64,000 bases of DNA from Comamonas testosteroni (lineage in GTDB: Bacteria > Pseudomonadota > Gammaproteobacteria > Burkholderiales > Burkholderiaceae_C). The stretch spans positions 3,038,001-3,102,000 of the forward strand of contig NZ_CP043568.1 of the NCBI RefSeq assembly GCF_014076415.1. The letters run 5' to 3'. Below are positions 10,367 through 18,802 of this stretch, in pieces; within the stretch, counting starts at the first letter, position 1, and each line of letters opens with the position of its first letter. The position numbers were made by a program, and so were the translations under genes. The notes below the pieces were generated by a model. The model did no database searches and was not told the DNA's origin. It saw only the letters and a program-made list of their open reading frames with translations.

Positions 10367-10553
10367 GTTCTTGTCTCCTGGGGGCGCTGTCGTGGTCAAG
10401 CCGGTGCGCTTTCATCCCCTTGCGGTCTGGCTTGAGATGCAGTGTAGAAAAGCAGCTCGTGGCCGATGTCACCAGATGGAGACAATACCGACCAGCAACC
10501 GATATTCAAGTCGAATCAGCCTCCAGGCTTTACAGGGCAACCGCAAGCAGCTA

Positions 10554-11438
10554 TCAAAGTTGACCATCGACGGCTTCAGCAGGCTCCATCAGCAGCGCAA
10601 ACAGCTCGCGCTGCCCCTGCACGCCCAGCTTGGCGCAGACGCGTTTGACATAGGTACGTGCGCTGCTGACGGTAATGCCCAGGCGCTGCGCCAGCGCATC
10701 GGCATCCAGGCCCTGGGCCAGTGCGCGCACCACATCGAGATCGCGCGGCGTCAGTTGCTCGAAGCGCCGCGCCAGACGCGCCAGCACCAGCCCGACCAGG
10801 TCGTCCTGCAGCGTCTGCCCCGCGTAATGCAGACGCATGGCCTGCATGACCAGGGGCGCAAAGGACTCGATCCGGGCAATGGCTGCGGCGTCGAAGCAGC
10901 CATGCTCCTCGCCTCGATACAGGTTCACGGAAAGCCAGCGCGCGTTTTCCTGCAGCATCAGCAGCGACAGCCGCTCGGCAATGCGCGGCAGCTCATAGCA
11001 GACATGGCGGTACTCGGGGTGCTGCACATCGTGCGGCCCCTGGCGATGAAGCCAGACGCGCGGCCTGGCATGCGGGTCCCTGGCAAGGCGCGCCAGCTCG
11101 GCCCGCATCACGCGCTGTGAACCATCGAGCGGATAGAAGCGCTCGCTGTAATCCTGGGAGATCATGGGCAGCGCCCCCGTGCGCGCCCGGTCGCCCATGC
11201 CAACCACACGAGGCCTGGCCATGCCCTGGAAGGAGAAGATCGTGCACTGGGCCAGCGGCACATGGCGCCCCAGCAGTTGCAGGATCTGCTCGGCCACGGC
11301 GTCGCTGCTGCTGCGCCCCACTCTTTCCATCATGGCCGTCACATCGGCCAGGGCCACGGGTAGCTGCGCGGCCTGGGCGGCAGCCGGCAGCAGCATCCAG
11401 TGCGAGGAATCGGGAAACGGCGCAGAGCAAGCAGTCAT
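10554..11438 (-). CDS. LuxR-type transcriptional regulator
   Basis: 294 aa from the ATG at 11,438 (MTACSAPFPDSSHWMLL). Upstream in-frame sequence is arginine-rich and looks non-coding, so a longer form is unlikely. The C-terminal 65 residues form a LuxR helix-turn-helix: LTPRDLDVVRALAQGLDADA, then LAQRLGITVSSARTYVKRVC and AKLGVQGQREL. The N-terminal 220 residues do not match a receiver or autoinducer domain that I can name. It is read in the same direction as the monooxygenase and ends 187 bases before it, so control of that operon is plausible but not shown. Confidence 0.85.
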   Translation of the reverse strand: MTACSAPFPDSSHWMLLPAAAQAAQLPVALADVTAMMERVGRSSSDAVAEQILQLLGRHVPLAQCTIFSFQGMARPRVVGMGDRARTGALPMISQDYSERFYPLDGSQRVMRAELARLARDPHARPRVWLHRQGPHDVQHPEYRHVCYELPRIAERLSLLMLQENARWLSVNLYRGEEHGCFDAAAIARIESFAPLVMQAMRLHYAGQTLQDDLVGLVLARLARRFEQLTPRDLDVVRALAQGLDADALAQRLGITVSSARTYVKRVCAKLGVQGQRELFALLMEPAEAVDGQL

Positions 11439-11541
11439 GGGCTGCAATTTTCGCCGCTGCAGCGCGGCCGCGGACAGGAAAAACCGGCTCTCCCTTTCAG
11501 GAGCAACCGGTCTGGCTTTAGACAGAAAATGCAGCCAGGGC

Positions 11542-11709
11542 CTACCATTCGCCCACATTGCGTATGCGCTGCAGCAACTCCCATTCATCTTCGGGCGCCG
11601 CAGCCTGCAAACCCTGGGGCTCTGCCAGCTCCTGCGCCAGCGGAGGCGGCGTGAAGTGTTCGCGGCCAAAAGTATGTTCGCTCAGGGACTGTGGATGCGG
11701 ATTGTTCAT
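11542..11709 (-). CDS. Small hypothetical protein
   Basis: 55 aa, from the ATG at 11,709 (MNNPHPQSLSEHTFGREHF to RIRNVGEW). A strong ribosome binding site, AAAGGAGG, lies 6 bases upstream and is the main reason for calling it. The protein is acidic and proline-rich with no membrane segment and no domain I recognise. It lies between the LuxR gene and the divergent YigZ gene. The strong start signal argues for real translation. Confidence 0.6.
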   Translation of the reverse strand: MNNPHPQSLSEHTFGREHFTPPPLAQELAEPQGLQAAAPEDEWELLQRIRNVGEW

Positions 11710-11885
11710 GACGGCCTCCTTTGCCCAAAGCTTAAGGCTCGAGGCTCCCCGAAATTGTAGGAATTGGCTTAAGCATACTGTCGAGCAATCCCCACAAGCC
11801 ACGTCGTCATGTCATGGATATGTCACAACTGCTGTCCTCGGCCCAGGCTGCCCTGCCCTGACTTTGCGGTTATGCTGCCGCAGCT

Positions 11886-12482
11886 ATGCCTCAGACTCTT
11901 CGTGCTCCCGTCTCCAGTGAACTGATCATCAAGAAAAGCCGCTTCATTGGCTGCGTGCAGCCTATGACGGACAGGGCCAGCGCTCAGGCCGTGGTGGACG
12001 CACTCTGGCGCAAGCACCCGGGGGCCGCCCATGTCTGCTGGGCCTTGCTGGCCGGCGGTCAATCGGCGGCCGTGGATGACGGCGAGCCCAGCGGCACGGC
12101 CGGTCGCCCCATGCTGGACGTGCTGCGCCACCAGGATCTGGAAGGCGTTCTGGCCACCGTGGTGCGCTATTTTGGTGGCGTCAAGCTCGGTGCAGGCGGA
12201 CTGGTGCGCGCCTATACCGATGCCGTGGCTCAAGCCTTGCTGCAGGCTGAAAAAGTCGCCATCCAGCGCATGCAGACCCTGCAATGCACCTCCCCCTATC
12301 CGCTGGAGGGCCTGGTGCGGCGCATGGCCGATGCGGCGGGTGCCGAGCTGCTGGAGGTCGAACACGGCAGTCTGGTGAGCTTCAAGCTGCAGATGCCTGA
12401 GCCCGACGCCGCCGAATTTGTCAGCGCGCTCAATGAAAACGGTCAGGGCCGCATTGGCTGGCTCAAGCCGGACGAGCTGTAG
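11886..12482 (+). CDS. yigZ: YigZ/IMPACT family protein
   Basis: 198 aa. The IMPACT N-terminal domain is plain: SRFIGCVQPM near residue 18, AVDDGEPSGTAGRPML near 60 and VVRYFGGVKLGAGGLVRAY near 93. A second small domain (DUF1949-like) follows, ending IGWLKPDEL. Bacterial YigZ proteins are cytoplasmic and of uncertain function; the eukaryotic relative affects translational control through GCN1. The gene is single and a strong terminator follows at once. Confidence 0.92.
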   Translation: MPQTLRAPVSSELIIKKSRFIGCVQPMTDRASAQAVVDALWRKHPGAAHVCWALLAGGQSAAVDDGEPSGTAGRPMLDVLRHQDLEGVLATVVRYFGGVKLGAGGLVRAYTDAVAQALLQAEKVAIQRMQTLQCTSPYPLEGLVRRMADAAGAELLEVEHGSLVSFKLQMPEPDAAEFVSALNENGQGRIGWLKPDEL

Positions 12483-12493
12483 ATCGCAAAGAA

Positions 12494-12514
12494 AAACCCG
12501 CCTTTGGCGGGTTT
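12494..12514. terminator. Rho-independent terminator after yigZ
   Basis: AAACCCGCC, a TTT loop and GGCGGGTTT form a perfect nine-base-pair stem just after the yigZ stop. The A-run on the left lets it also end the convergent lipoprotein gene. Confidence 0.85.
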
Positions 12515-12528
12515 CCGAGCTGGCAATT

Positions 12529-12678
12529 TCAGCAATTGCCTTTCTTGGCCTGGCCCGGCGGGCAGCCATGCGGGTGAGGCTTTTTGTAGCCATCGTCGTA
12601 GTATCCGCCGCGGCTGTCATAGACAGCGCAGCCGCTCAGCACAAACATGGCTGCTGCCAAGGCAAACATCGTTTTCAT
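12529..12678 (-). CDS. Small lipoprotein, 49 aa, Gly/His/Lys-rich
   Basis: The reading frame is MKTMFALAAAMFVLSGCAVY, then a short tail containing DSRGGYYDDGYKKPHPHGCP and ending AKKGNC. The lipobox LSGC puts the lipidated cysteine at residue 17, so the mature protein is only 33 residues. The tail is glycine- and tyrosine-rich with two histidines and two further cysteines. The ATG has a GGTGAC-type weak binding site. Such tiny lipoproteins are usually missed by gene finders. I cannot name a function; a metal-binding or outer-membrane role is only a guess from composition. Confidence 0.65.
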   Translation of the reverse strand: MKTMFALAAAMFVLSGCAVYDSRGGYYDDGYKKPHPHGCPPGQAKKGNC

Positions 12679-12759
12679 GGGGTGACCTTTTCAGATTTTT
12701 GAGGGTGCCAGTCTATAGGCGGCCCCGCCCGCATTCTGTCAACAATCCTGTAGCGGCTT

Positions 12760-13248
12760 TCAATTGGCCGGCTGCTGCTCGACCGCCAACTGCAGGTGCA
12801 GCAAGGTGAAGTACAGGGTTACATCGCCCTGCTGGTCGATGAAGGTACCTACGGCACGCTGCAGGCGGGCGGCAATGCACAGGCACTCCATGGCCTCAGG
12901 GCGGCCGCCGGGAATCCGGGCCGTGGTCAGCAATGCCAGCTGGTTCTGTCGGCCGAACTCATGCACGACTTCCAGCGCTTCGCCATGCTGCCTGGGAATG
13001 GCATCGTTGGCCCAGCTCCAGACGAAGCTGCCGTCCTGCTCGTTGCTGGTTCCCACCAGGCAGACCGTGGCAATCACCTCATGCAGCGGAGCTTCCAGCG
13101 CCAGCAGGGCGCGGTCGAGATCCCAGCGGTACCTGGGGCTGCCCTGCAAGCCAAATTCCTTGGGCCACTGTGCATTGCGGGCCTGCACCATTTCAACGGC
13201 CTCACGGCTCCAGGCGGCCCAGTCGGTGGTTTGTGCGTCGTTGCTCAT
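12760..13248 (-). CDS. DUF6882-like hypothetical protein
   Basis: 162 aa from the ATG at 13,248 (MSNDAQTTDWAAW); a TTG 21 bases earlier is possible. It contains LVGTSNEQDGSFVWSWANDAIP, and the FVWSWAN core recalls the DUF6882 group, whose function is not known. No signal peptide or membrane segment is visible. It stands alone, tail to tail with nothing and upstream of a lipoprotein gene on the same strand, 81 bases away. The family call is from memory of the motif. Confidence 0.65.
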   Translation of the reverse strand: MSNDAQTTDWAAWSREAVEMVQARNAQWPKEFGLQGSPRYRWDLDRALLALEAPLHEVIATVCLVGTSNEQDGSFVWSWANDAIPRQHGEALEVVHEFGRQNQLALLTTARIPGGRPEAMECLCIAARLQRAVGTFIDQQGDVTLYFTLLHLQLAVEQQPAN

Positions 13249-13337
13249 TGCGTATCCATTGCCTTTCAACAGACCGCATTGTCAGGCAAGAAGCGGGCAT
13301 GCCCAGGCCCGGAACCCTATGCCCCGTCGGTCTGCGC

Positions 13338-14297
13338 TCAACTCTTCATCTGCTGCGCTATCCAGTCGGCCAGACGCTGCTGCACCGAGCCCGCTCCCCA
13401 ACTCTGTACGGCCAGCAGGCAGTATTGCGAGCCATCGGGCACAAAGCCCAGTGGAGCCACCAGCCGACCGGCGGCGATATCGTCCTCCACCAGCAGTTGC
13501 GGGCCCATGGCTACACCCAGGCCCGCTGCTGCTGCCTGCAAGCTCAGGTAGAAATGCTCAAGCACCAGATCACCGCCTGCTTGCGCCTGCCGGATCTGGG
13601 TGGGAGACCGATTTGGCCGGGTTTTCCACCAATCCTCCCAGGCCTTGGGACGCGTCTTGCTGTGCAACAGCGTTGCGTCGCCATGAAGCGCCAGACCGCC
13701 ATCGGGCTGCAACGCAAAGAACTGCGCCAGGCTGTCAGGACGGCAGACCGGCCCCATGCGCTCTGCACATAGGGGCTGCATTTGGACATTGCGACCCCAG
13801 TCAAAGTCGTTGCGCCGAATGGCCAGATCGATGCCGCGCCCCCATTCCACGGCACCGCCGCCCGCTACCAGATGCACGGTGTGCTGCGGGTAGCGCGCCT
13901 GGAAGTCGCCCCAGCGCGGAATCAGCCAGCGCATCAGCAGCGTGGGCTCGCAGGACAGCAGCAGCGGCCTGCCTGCCACCTGCTGCCGCACCGCCTCGGC
14001 CGCACGTGCCATCTGGCCCAGGCCGGCATGTACCCCTTCGAACAAAAGCCTCCCCGCAGCATTGAGAAAGACACGGCGATTGCGGCGCTCAAACAACTGC
14101 GCCCCCAACTCTTCCTCCACCGAGCGCACCGCGCGGCTGATGGCTCCATGGGTCAGGTGCAGCTCATCGGCAGCGCGGCTGAAGCTCTCCAGCCGCGCTG
14201 CCGCTTCAAAACAGCGCAAAGCGACCAGCGAAGGCATCCGTGGTGGACTGCCAGCAGAAATATGTGAGTTTGAATCACTATTTTCTTGAGAAATCAT
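13338..14297 (-). CDS. LysR family regulator (GcvA-like)
   Basis: 319 aa. An N-terminal winged helix (PSLVALRCFEAAARLESFSR, then AADELHLTHGAISRAVRSVE) is followed by the effector domain with GGGAVEWGRGIDLAIRR. The LTHGAISRAVRSVEEELG recognition helix is of the GcvA type. It is divergent from a LysE-type exporter gene 115 bases away, an arrangement typical of a LysR protein that senses the exported amino acid or a related signal. Control of that exporter is inferred. Confidence 0.9.
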   Translation of the reverse strand: MISQENSDSNSHISAGSPPRMPSLVALRCFEAAARLESFSRAADELHLTHGAISRAVRSVEEELGAQLFERRNRRVFLNAAGRLLFEGVHAGLGQMARAAEAVRQQVAGRPLLLSCEPTLLMRWLIPRWGDFQARYPQHTVHLVAGGGAVEWGRGIDLAIRRNDFDWGRNVQMQPLCAERMGPVCRPDSLAQFFALQPDGGLALHGDATLLHSKTRPKAWEDWWKTRPNRSPTQIRQAQAGGDLVLEHFYLSLQAAAAGLGVAMGPQLLVEDDIAAGRLVAPLGFVPDGSQYCLLAVQSWGAGSVQQRLADWIAQQMKS

Positions 14298-14412
14298 CGT
14301 TATTCAAAAAACTCTGACCGCCCTAGAGTTCAAAGCTGTAGAGCACAGCTTGCCATTCTCGCGCAACAGAACCATCTCACAAACAGATATTTGAACTCAA
14401 CCAACATACAGT

Positions 14413-15096
14413 ATGAACGCCTGGCCCACCGTGATTCTCGTTACCTCTCTCGCCGTCATCAGCCCTGGCGCCGACTTCGCCATGGTCACCCGCACCAGCC
14501 TGATGGAATCGCGCCGTGCGGGTCTCTGGGTGGCGCTTGGCATTGGCTGTGGCGTTCTGATCCATGTGGCCTACACCCTGCTGGGACTGGGCATGGTCCT
14601 GCAACGCCTGCCCTGGCTTTTCAATCTGCTCAAATATGCGGGAGCAGCCTATCTGGTATGGCTCGGAATTTGTCTCTGGCGCGGCGCCAGCCGTGCAAAT
14701 GGCGATCGGCCAGAGTCCCGATCCAGTGCCGAACCAGGCCAGCGCAATGCACGAAAAGGCCATGCGCCAGGCCGCTCGCTTTTTATCCTGGGCTTTCTGA
14801 CCAATGCACTCAACCCCAAGACAGCGCTCTTCATCCTCAGCCTGTTCATGCAAATCGTCGGCCCTGCCGTGCCCATGCCCACCCAGTTGGCCTACGGCCT
14901 TTTCATCGCCGTGGCCCACGTGCTGTGGTTTGCGCTGGTAGCCTGTTTTTTCTCGGCCCCGGTGCTCCAGCCCAAAGTACAAGCCATACGCCCCTGGGTA
15001 GATCGCAGTCTGGGCTGCGTGCTGCTTGTCCTGGGCCTGCTGCTGATCGCCGCCGGCACACCGGCCACGTCGAATCTGATGAATGCCAGCATCTGA
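14413..15096 (+). CDS. LysE/RhtB family amino-acid exporter
   Basis: 227 aa. The signature VISPGADFAMVTRTSL lies near residue 15, then a second conserved stretch GFLTNALNPKTALFILSLF near residue 130. About six membrane segments are visible. The cytoplasmic loop between them (SRANGDRPESRSSAEPGQRN) is longer and more hydrophilic than usual. Family members export amino acids or related metabolites from the cytoplasm. The divergent LysR gene is the likely regulator. The substrate is unknown. Confidence 0.9.
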   Translation: MNAWPTVILVTSLAVISPGADFAMVTRTSLMESRRAGLWVALGIGCGVLIHVAYTLLGLGMVLQRLPWLFNLLKYAGAAYLVWLGICLWRGASRANGDRPESRSSAEPGQRNARKGHAPGRSLFILGFLTNALNPKTALFILSLFMQIVGPAVPMPTQLAYGLFIAVAHVLWFALVACFFSAPVLQPKVQAIRPWVDRSLGCVLLVLGLLLIAAGTPATSNLMNASI

Positions 15097-15228
15097 CAGG
15101 AAAAGCCTGACAGGCCCAATGCAGCAATAGCAGCATCTGCAACGCAAACGACAGCTTTGGAGCGCCCACCCGTGCCATGCTTGTCATGGTTGGTACATAT
15201 CAGCAAAACTCCAAAGGAGACAAGCACC

Positions 15229-15810
15229 ATGAAAAGCCGCTACCCCTTTCCCGATCTGAACAGCCTGCCTGAAGACATCAGGCAACGCATCACCGAGGTA
15301 CAGCAAAAGTCGGGCTTTATTCCCAATGTTTTTCTGGCCTTTGCTCGCCGGCCGGCCGAGTGGCGCGCCTTCTTTGCCTACCACGATGCGCTGATGCTCA
15401 AGGAGGACGGCAGTCTCAGCAAGGGCGAGCGCGAAATGATCGTCACCGCCACCAGCGCTGCCAATCAGTGCCTGTATTGCGTGGTGGCTCATGGCGCCAT
15501 CTTGCGCATCTATGAGAAAAAGCCGCTGATTGCCGACCAGGTAGCGGTCAATTACCGCAAGGCCGACATCAGCCCGCGCGAGCGGGCCATGTTGGACTTT
15601 GCCATGAAGGTCTGTCTGCACAGCGCCGAAATCGACGATGCCGACTACGAAGCCTTGTACCCTCACGGTTTTGACGACGAGGATATCTGGGACATTGCGG
15701 CCATTACCGCCTTCTTCGGACTATCCAACCGGATGGCCAGCTTCGCGGGCATGCAGCCCAATCCCGAGTTCTATCTGATGGGCCGGGTGCCGCGCGAGAA
15801 AAAAGCCTGA
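15229..15810 (+). CDS. Peroxidase-related enzyme, AhpD/carboxymuconolactone decarboxylase fold
   Basis: 193 aa from the ATG at 15,229, preceded by AAAGGAGA at an ideal distance. The AhpD-type motif CLYCVVAHGA near residue 84 holds the CxxC pair and the following histidine. KGEREMIVTATSAANQ before it fits the uncharacterised peroxidase-related group of about 190 aa. Members are small helical, thiol-based oxidoreductases thought to reduce peroxides. It has no obvious operon partner: the exporter upstream ends 132 bases earlier. Confidence 0.9.
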   Translation: MKSRYPFPDLNSLPEDIRQRITEVQQKSGFIPNVFLAFARRPAEWRAFFAYHDALMLKEDGSLSKGEREMIVTATSAANQCLYCVVAHGAILRIYEKKPLIADQVAVNYRKADISPRERAMLDFAMKVCLHSAEIDDADYEALYPHGFDDEDIWDIAAITAFFGLSNRMASFAGMQPNPEFYLMGRVPREKKA

Positions 15811-15926
15811 AGCAACAAGCCGTAACTCGCTGCCTGCAATCGATGCAACTTGCATCGCAATGACGCATCATCCCTCGCAGAGCAGCGGCCAACCCGGCAA
15901 AACGCTGTTTGCCGGAGGTCATCCAG

Positions 15927-16490
15927 ATGCGAAAACCCGTTTGCTGCCTCGCCACCCTTCTCACCACGCTGTGCTCCATTGCAGCTCATGCCACCTCGTG
16001 GGAGCTCAAGCCCGGTGGCGACAACAGACTGGAATTCACCGCCACTTTTGAGCAAACGCCGGTCACCGGCGTGTTCAAAGGCTTCCGGGTTCGCTTTGAT
16101 TTCGACCCTCTAAAGCCAGGCAGCAACAGGCTGAATGTCAGTATTCGCATCAGCAGCGCCGACATGGCCAATCCAGACATCAACCAGGCCATTGCCGGCA
16201 AGGACTGGTTTGACTTTGTGCGTTATCCCGAGGCAGTCTTTGATGCCAAGGAGATTCTCGACGCCCCCGGTGCAGCCGGTTACCTGGCACGCTGCACCCT
16301 GCTGCTGAAAGGCCGCAGGCAGCCGCTTGTGCTGCCATTCAGCTGGAAGCCCGAGGAGCGCCGCATGGAAGGCGAATTTGTCACCCATCGCTCGATATTT
16401 GATATCGGTACAGGAGAGTGGAAGAGCAGCAATGCCGTGGGAGACGCCGTGACCGTCAAATTTCGCGTTCAGCTGCGCGAGTTGCCATGA
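15927..16490 (+). CDS. YceI-like periplasmic protein
   Basis: 187 aa from the ATG at 15,927, with GGAGG upstream. A signal peptide (MRKPVCCLATLLTTLCSIAA) ends at AHA. The mature part is YceI-like: LEFTATFEQTPVTGVFKGFR, then LNVSIRISSADMANPDINQA, and RYPEAVFDAKEI. YceI proteins form a lipocalin-like barrel that binds isoprenoid or amide lipids. It is the first of three coupled genes; its stop overlaps the next start in ATGA. Confidence 0.88.
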   Translation: MRKPVCCLATLLTTLCSIAAHATSWELKPGGDNRLEFTATFEQTPVTGVFKGFRVRFDFDPLKPGSNRLNVSIRISSADMANPDINQAIAGKDWFDFVRYPEAVFDAKEILDAPGAAGYLARCTLLLKGRRQPLVLPFSWKPEERRMEGEFVTHRSIFDIGTGEWKSSNAVGDAVTVKFRVQLRELP

Positions 16491-17209
16491 CATTGCGCAG
16501 ACAGCTGATTGCAGTCCTGTTGACTCTGATCACGGGCTGCTCGCAGCCGGGCATCGAGCCAGAGCAGCCTCCCGGCCCGACGGCAAGGCCTGCGGACTTT
16601 CCTGCGGCCTTCTATGCCGATGCTGCTGCACGGGGCCAGTCGGTGCTTCAAATCGATTCCTCGCATTCCCTGGTCTCAATCACCGTTCGACGCGCTGGCG
16701 CTCTGGCCAGACTGGGGCACGACCATGTGATTGCCAGCCATGAGCTGCAAGGCTATGTGGCCCCTCAGCTTGGCCGCGCCGATCTCTATGTGGCGCTGGA
16801 CAGGCTATCGGTTGACGAACCCGCCCTGCGCGCCAAGGCCGCTCTGGACACCCAGCCCAGCGCTGCCGATATTGAAGCGACCCGTGCCAATATGCTCAAC
16901 AAGCTGCTGCAAACCTCGGTCCATCCGTTTGCACTGGTCCGGGCACATGCGCCTCCCGAAGCAGACGGCGATGTATTGCTGGCCCTGGAACTCACTCTTC
17001 ACGGTGTCACACGCAGCCTGAGCGTACCGGCCCGGATCAGGAGGACGCCAGGCGAATTCCATATCAGCGGCTCGCTGAGCATCAATCAATCGAGCTTTGG
17101 CATCACGCCTTTGTCTATCCTGGGCGGTGCAATCCAGGTCCGCGACAGGCTCGAGTTGAACTTCGAAGTGCGCGCCGCTCCACCGCTGAAGCAGGAATCC
17201 CGGTCATGA
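16487..17209 (+). CDS. YceI-like lipoprotein
   Basis: 240 aa starting MTLRRQLIAVLLTLITGCSQ; the ATG overlaps the previous stop. LITGC is a lipobox, so this is a predicted lipoprotein with a proline-rich linker. The YceI-type domain begins at about residue 55 (LQIDSSHSLVSITVRRAG, then LGHDHVIASHEL) and includes HPFALVRA and SGSLSINQSSFGITPLSILG. It is a second, lipid-anchored barrel directly after the soluble one, and its own stop overlaps the third gene. Both may bind the same lipophilic ligand on different sides of the periplasm; this is inferred. Confidence 0.85.
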   Translation: MTLRRQLIAVLLTLITGCSQPGIEPEQPPGPTARPADFPAAFYADAAARGQSVLQIDSSHSLVSITVRRAGALARLGHDHVIASHELQGYVAPQLGRADLYVALDRLSVDEPALRAKAALDTQPSAADIEATRANMLNKLLQTSVHPFALVRAHAPPEADGDVLLALELTLHGVTRSLSVPARIRRTPGEFHISGSLSINQSSFGITPLSILGGAIQVRDRLELNFEVRAAPPLKQESRS

Positions 17210-17793
17210 AAACAGGACTTGTTGCTGCCTGCGGCGCAGCTCTGACTCTGCTCTGCGGCGGTTTGCAGGTTTCGGCACAAGAGCTGCGCATAGAGACTGC
17301 CGAGCACAATGAGGCATTGACGGTGAGCGCCTTGGCCGTCATGCAAGTCAGGCTCGCTACGGCCTGGAGCGTGATTTCCGACTACGACCATCTGGCCGAC
17401 TTTGTACCGGATATGCAAAGTTCGCGTGTGCTGCAGCGCGACGGCAACCAGGTGCTGCTGGAGCAAAAAGGCAGTCTGGGGTTTCTGTTTTTTCGCCAGG
17501 CAATCGAGGTCAGACTGGCTGTGACCGAATGGCCACAGCAGCGCATCGCCGCACATGCAATAGGCGGCAATCTCAAGCAGATGGACGGCAGCTATACCCT
17601 GGAAACCCAAACCGACGGCCGGGTACGCTTGGCTTACAGCGCTCGCCTGGTCCCGGCTTTCGCCATCCCGCCGCTGGTTGGGAAGCCAGTGCTGCGCCAG
17701 TTGCTGAAACGCCAGTTCAGGGCACTGGTGGATGAAATCCAGCGACGCGAGGCCTTGACGCTTCAAGAGCAGAAACAGACACCCGGAAATTAG
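17206..17793 (+). CDS. SRPBCC/START-like exported protein
   Basis: 195 aa. The ATG overlaps the previous stop (ATGA). A signal peptide (MKTGLVAACGAALTLLCGGL) ends at VSA. The rest shows the coenzyme Q-binding or polyketide-cyclase-like fold: RLATAWSVISDYDHLADFVP near residue 48, SRVLQRDGNQVLLEQ and LLKRQFRALVDEIQ at the end. Such folds hold hydrophobic ligands in a cavity. Here it is exported, which is less usual than the cytoplasmic form. Together with two YceI-like proteins it makes three predicted lipid-binding envelope proteins in one operon. Confidence 0.82.
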   Translation: MKTGLVAACGAALTLLCGGLQVSAQELRIETAEHNEALTVSALAVMQVRLATAWSVISDYDHLADFVPDMQSSRVLQRDGNQVLLEQKGSLGFLFFRQAIEVRLAVTEWPQQRIAAHAIGGNLKQMDGSYTLETQTDGRVRLAYSARLVPAFAIPPLVGKPVLRQLLKRQFRALVDEIQRREALTLQEQKQTPGN

Positions 17794-17896
17794 CGGCAGG
17801 CCACTACAAGGGCAAGATGGTATTGGACGCATGCAAGCCTGGCCCTTCGCCTCGGGTTGCCGTCATGACTGCGCCAGCATCTGCAAGAACAAAGAC

Positions 17897-18433
17897 TTAA
17901 ATCGCAGAGGCCCTGAGATGGCGCGTGAACTGCTCGAACTCTGCAGCCATGGGGGCAATGGCTGCCCTGGGCAGTATCAGAGCCTGCATAGCGTCGATGA
18001 ACAGATAGTAGTTCACCTCATCTTCGGCAAGCGCCAGCACTCCTGACCACGGCAGCATCATGTCACCTCGAACCGAGGCTACCCTGATGGCGTCCGACGA
18101 GAGCGTGACCGTTTGCGGCGACAGAAACGCTCCATCCGGCAGGAGCATGAGCTTGCGCATGGATGCCTGCGACAGGTATGGCATCGTCACGACGGCGATC
18201 AAAGCGACGAGCAGAAGGCAGGCAACCACTCCCAGTGGGCGGGAGATCTCGGGAAACTCACGCATCAGTCGCGCGTAGGCTGCACCGGCCAGGCCAATGG
18301 AAAGCCACACCACAATCCGCAGGAGGAACGGCCAGGAAAGCATCCCTGCCTTCTGATGCCAGCGCCGCGAAACCACTTTCTGCAGGCGAACGAAGTCGGC
18401 GGGAGCGAGAGTAAAGCTGGCGGTCATGTTCAT
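17897..18433 (-). CDS. YcxB-like membrane protein
   Basis: 178 aa. Two membrane segments (WPFLLRIVVWLSIGLAGAAY near residue 34, and LGVVACLLLVALIAVVTMPY near 67) are followed by a YcxB-type C-terminal domain with VTLSSDAIRVASVRGDMMLP and WSGVLALAEDEVNYYLFID. The family is widespread and uncharacterised. It is convergent with the SRPBCC gene. A second in-frame ATG two codons in could also serve as the start. Confidence 0.75.
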   Translation of the reverse strand: MNMTASFTLAPADFVRLQKVVSRRWHQKAGMLSWPFLLRIVVWLSIGLAGAAYARLMREFPEISRPLGVVACLLLVALIAVVTMPYLSQASMRKLMLLPDGAFLSPQTVTLSSDAIRVASVRGDMMLPWSGVLALAEDEVNYYLFIDAMQALILPRAAIAPMAAEFEQFTRHLRASAI

Positions 18434-18802
18434 GGCTTGCTCAAGTGGCCACAGGTATGTGAGACCTGCAGCAGCGAGTATTGATCGAAAAGTGACTGTT
18501 GCATCTCACACGGTCGCTGGCTCTGACTCATGAATGAATACATTACCGGCACCATAAGCCAGCGCACCGGGCATTACAGGGTGCGACCAGATCTGTGCAT
18601 GCGATGCATGCCCGCCCCATGCAGCCCGCAAGATGTGATATTGCAGCAAATCGAGACAGCCGTGGCTATGGTGTGGCGGGTTCGATGCATTGATCTGATT
18701 GTCTCCCACCTATCAATTTCACCCATCTTCCTCGAACTCCCGAATAGTCAAACAGCCTTGCCGCCAACACCTGGACGTCAGGCGCTGGCAGCAACTTCAA
18801 CC
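18434..18802. other. Intergenic gap with no gene seen
   Basis: About 370 bases between the start of the YcxB gene and the end of the RtcB-family gene. Short open frames occur here but have no family resemblance or good start site. A small GCATGC-rich patch lies near 18,598-18,610. I see no RNA gene or clear terminator. Confidence 0.5.

Noticed and set aside
8477..10435. 652-aa plus-strand open frame over the monooxygenase
   Set aside because: Antisense shadow, same composition bias; the other strand has complete FAD motifs.
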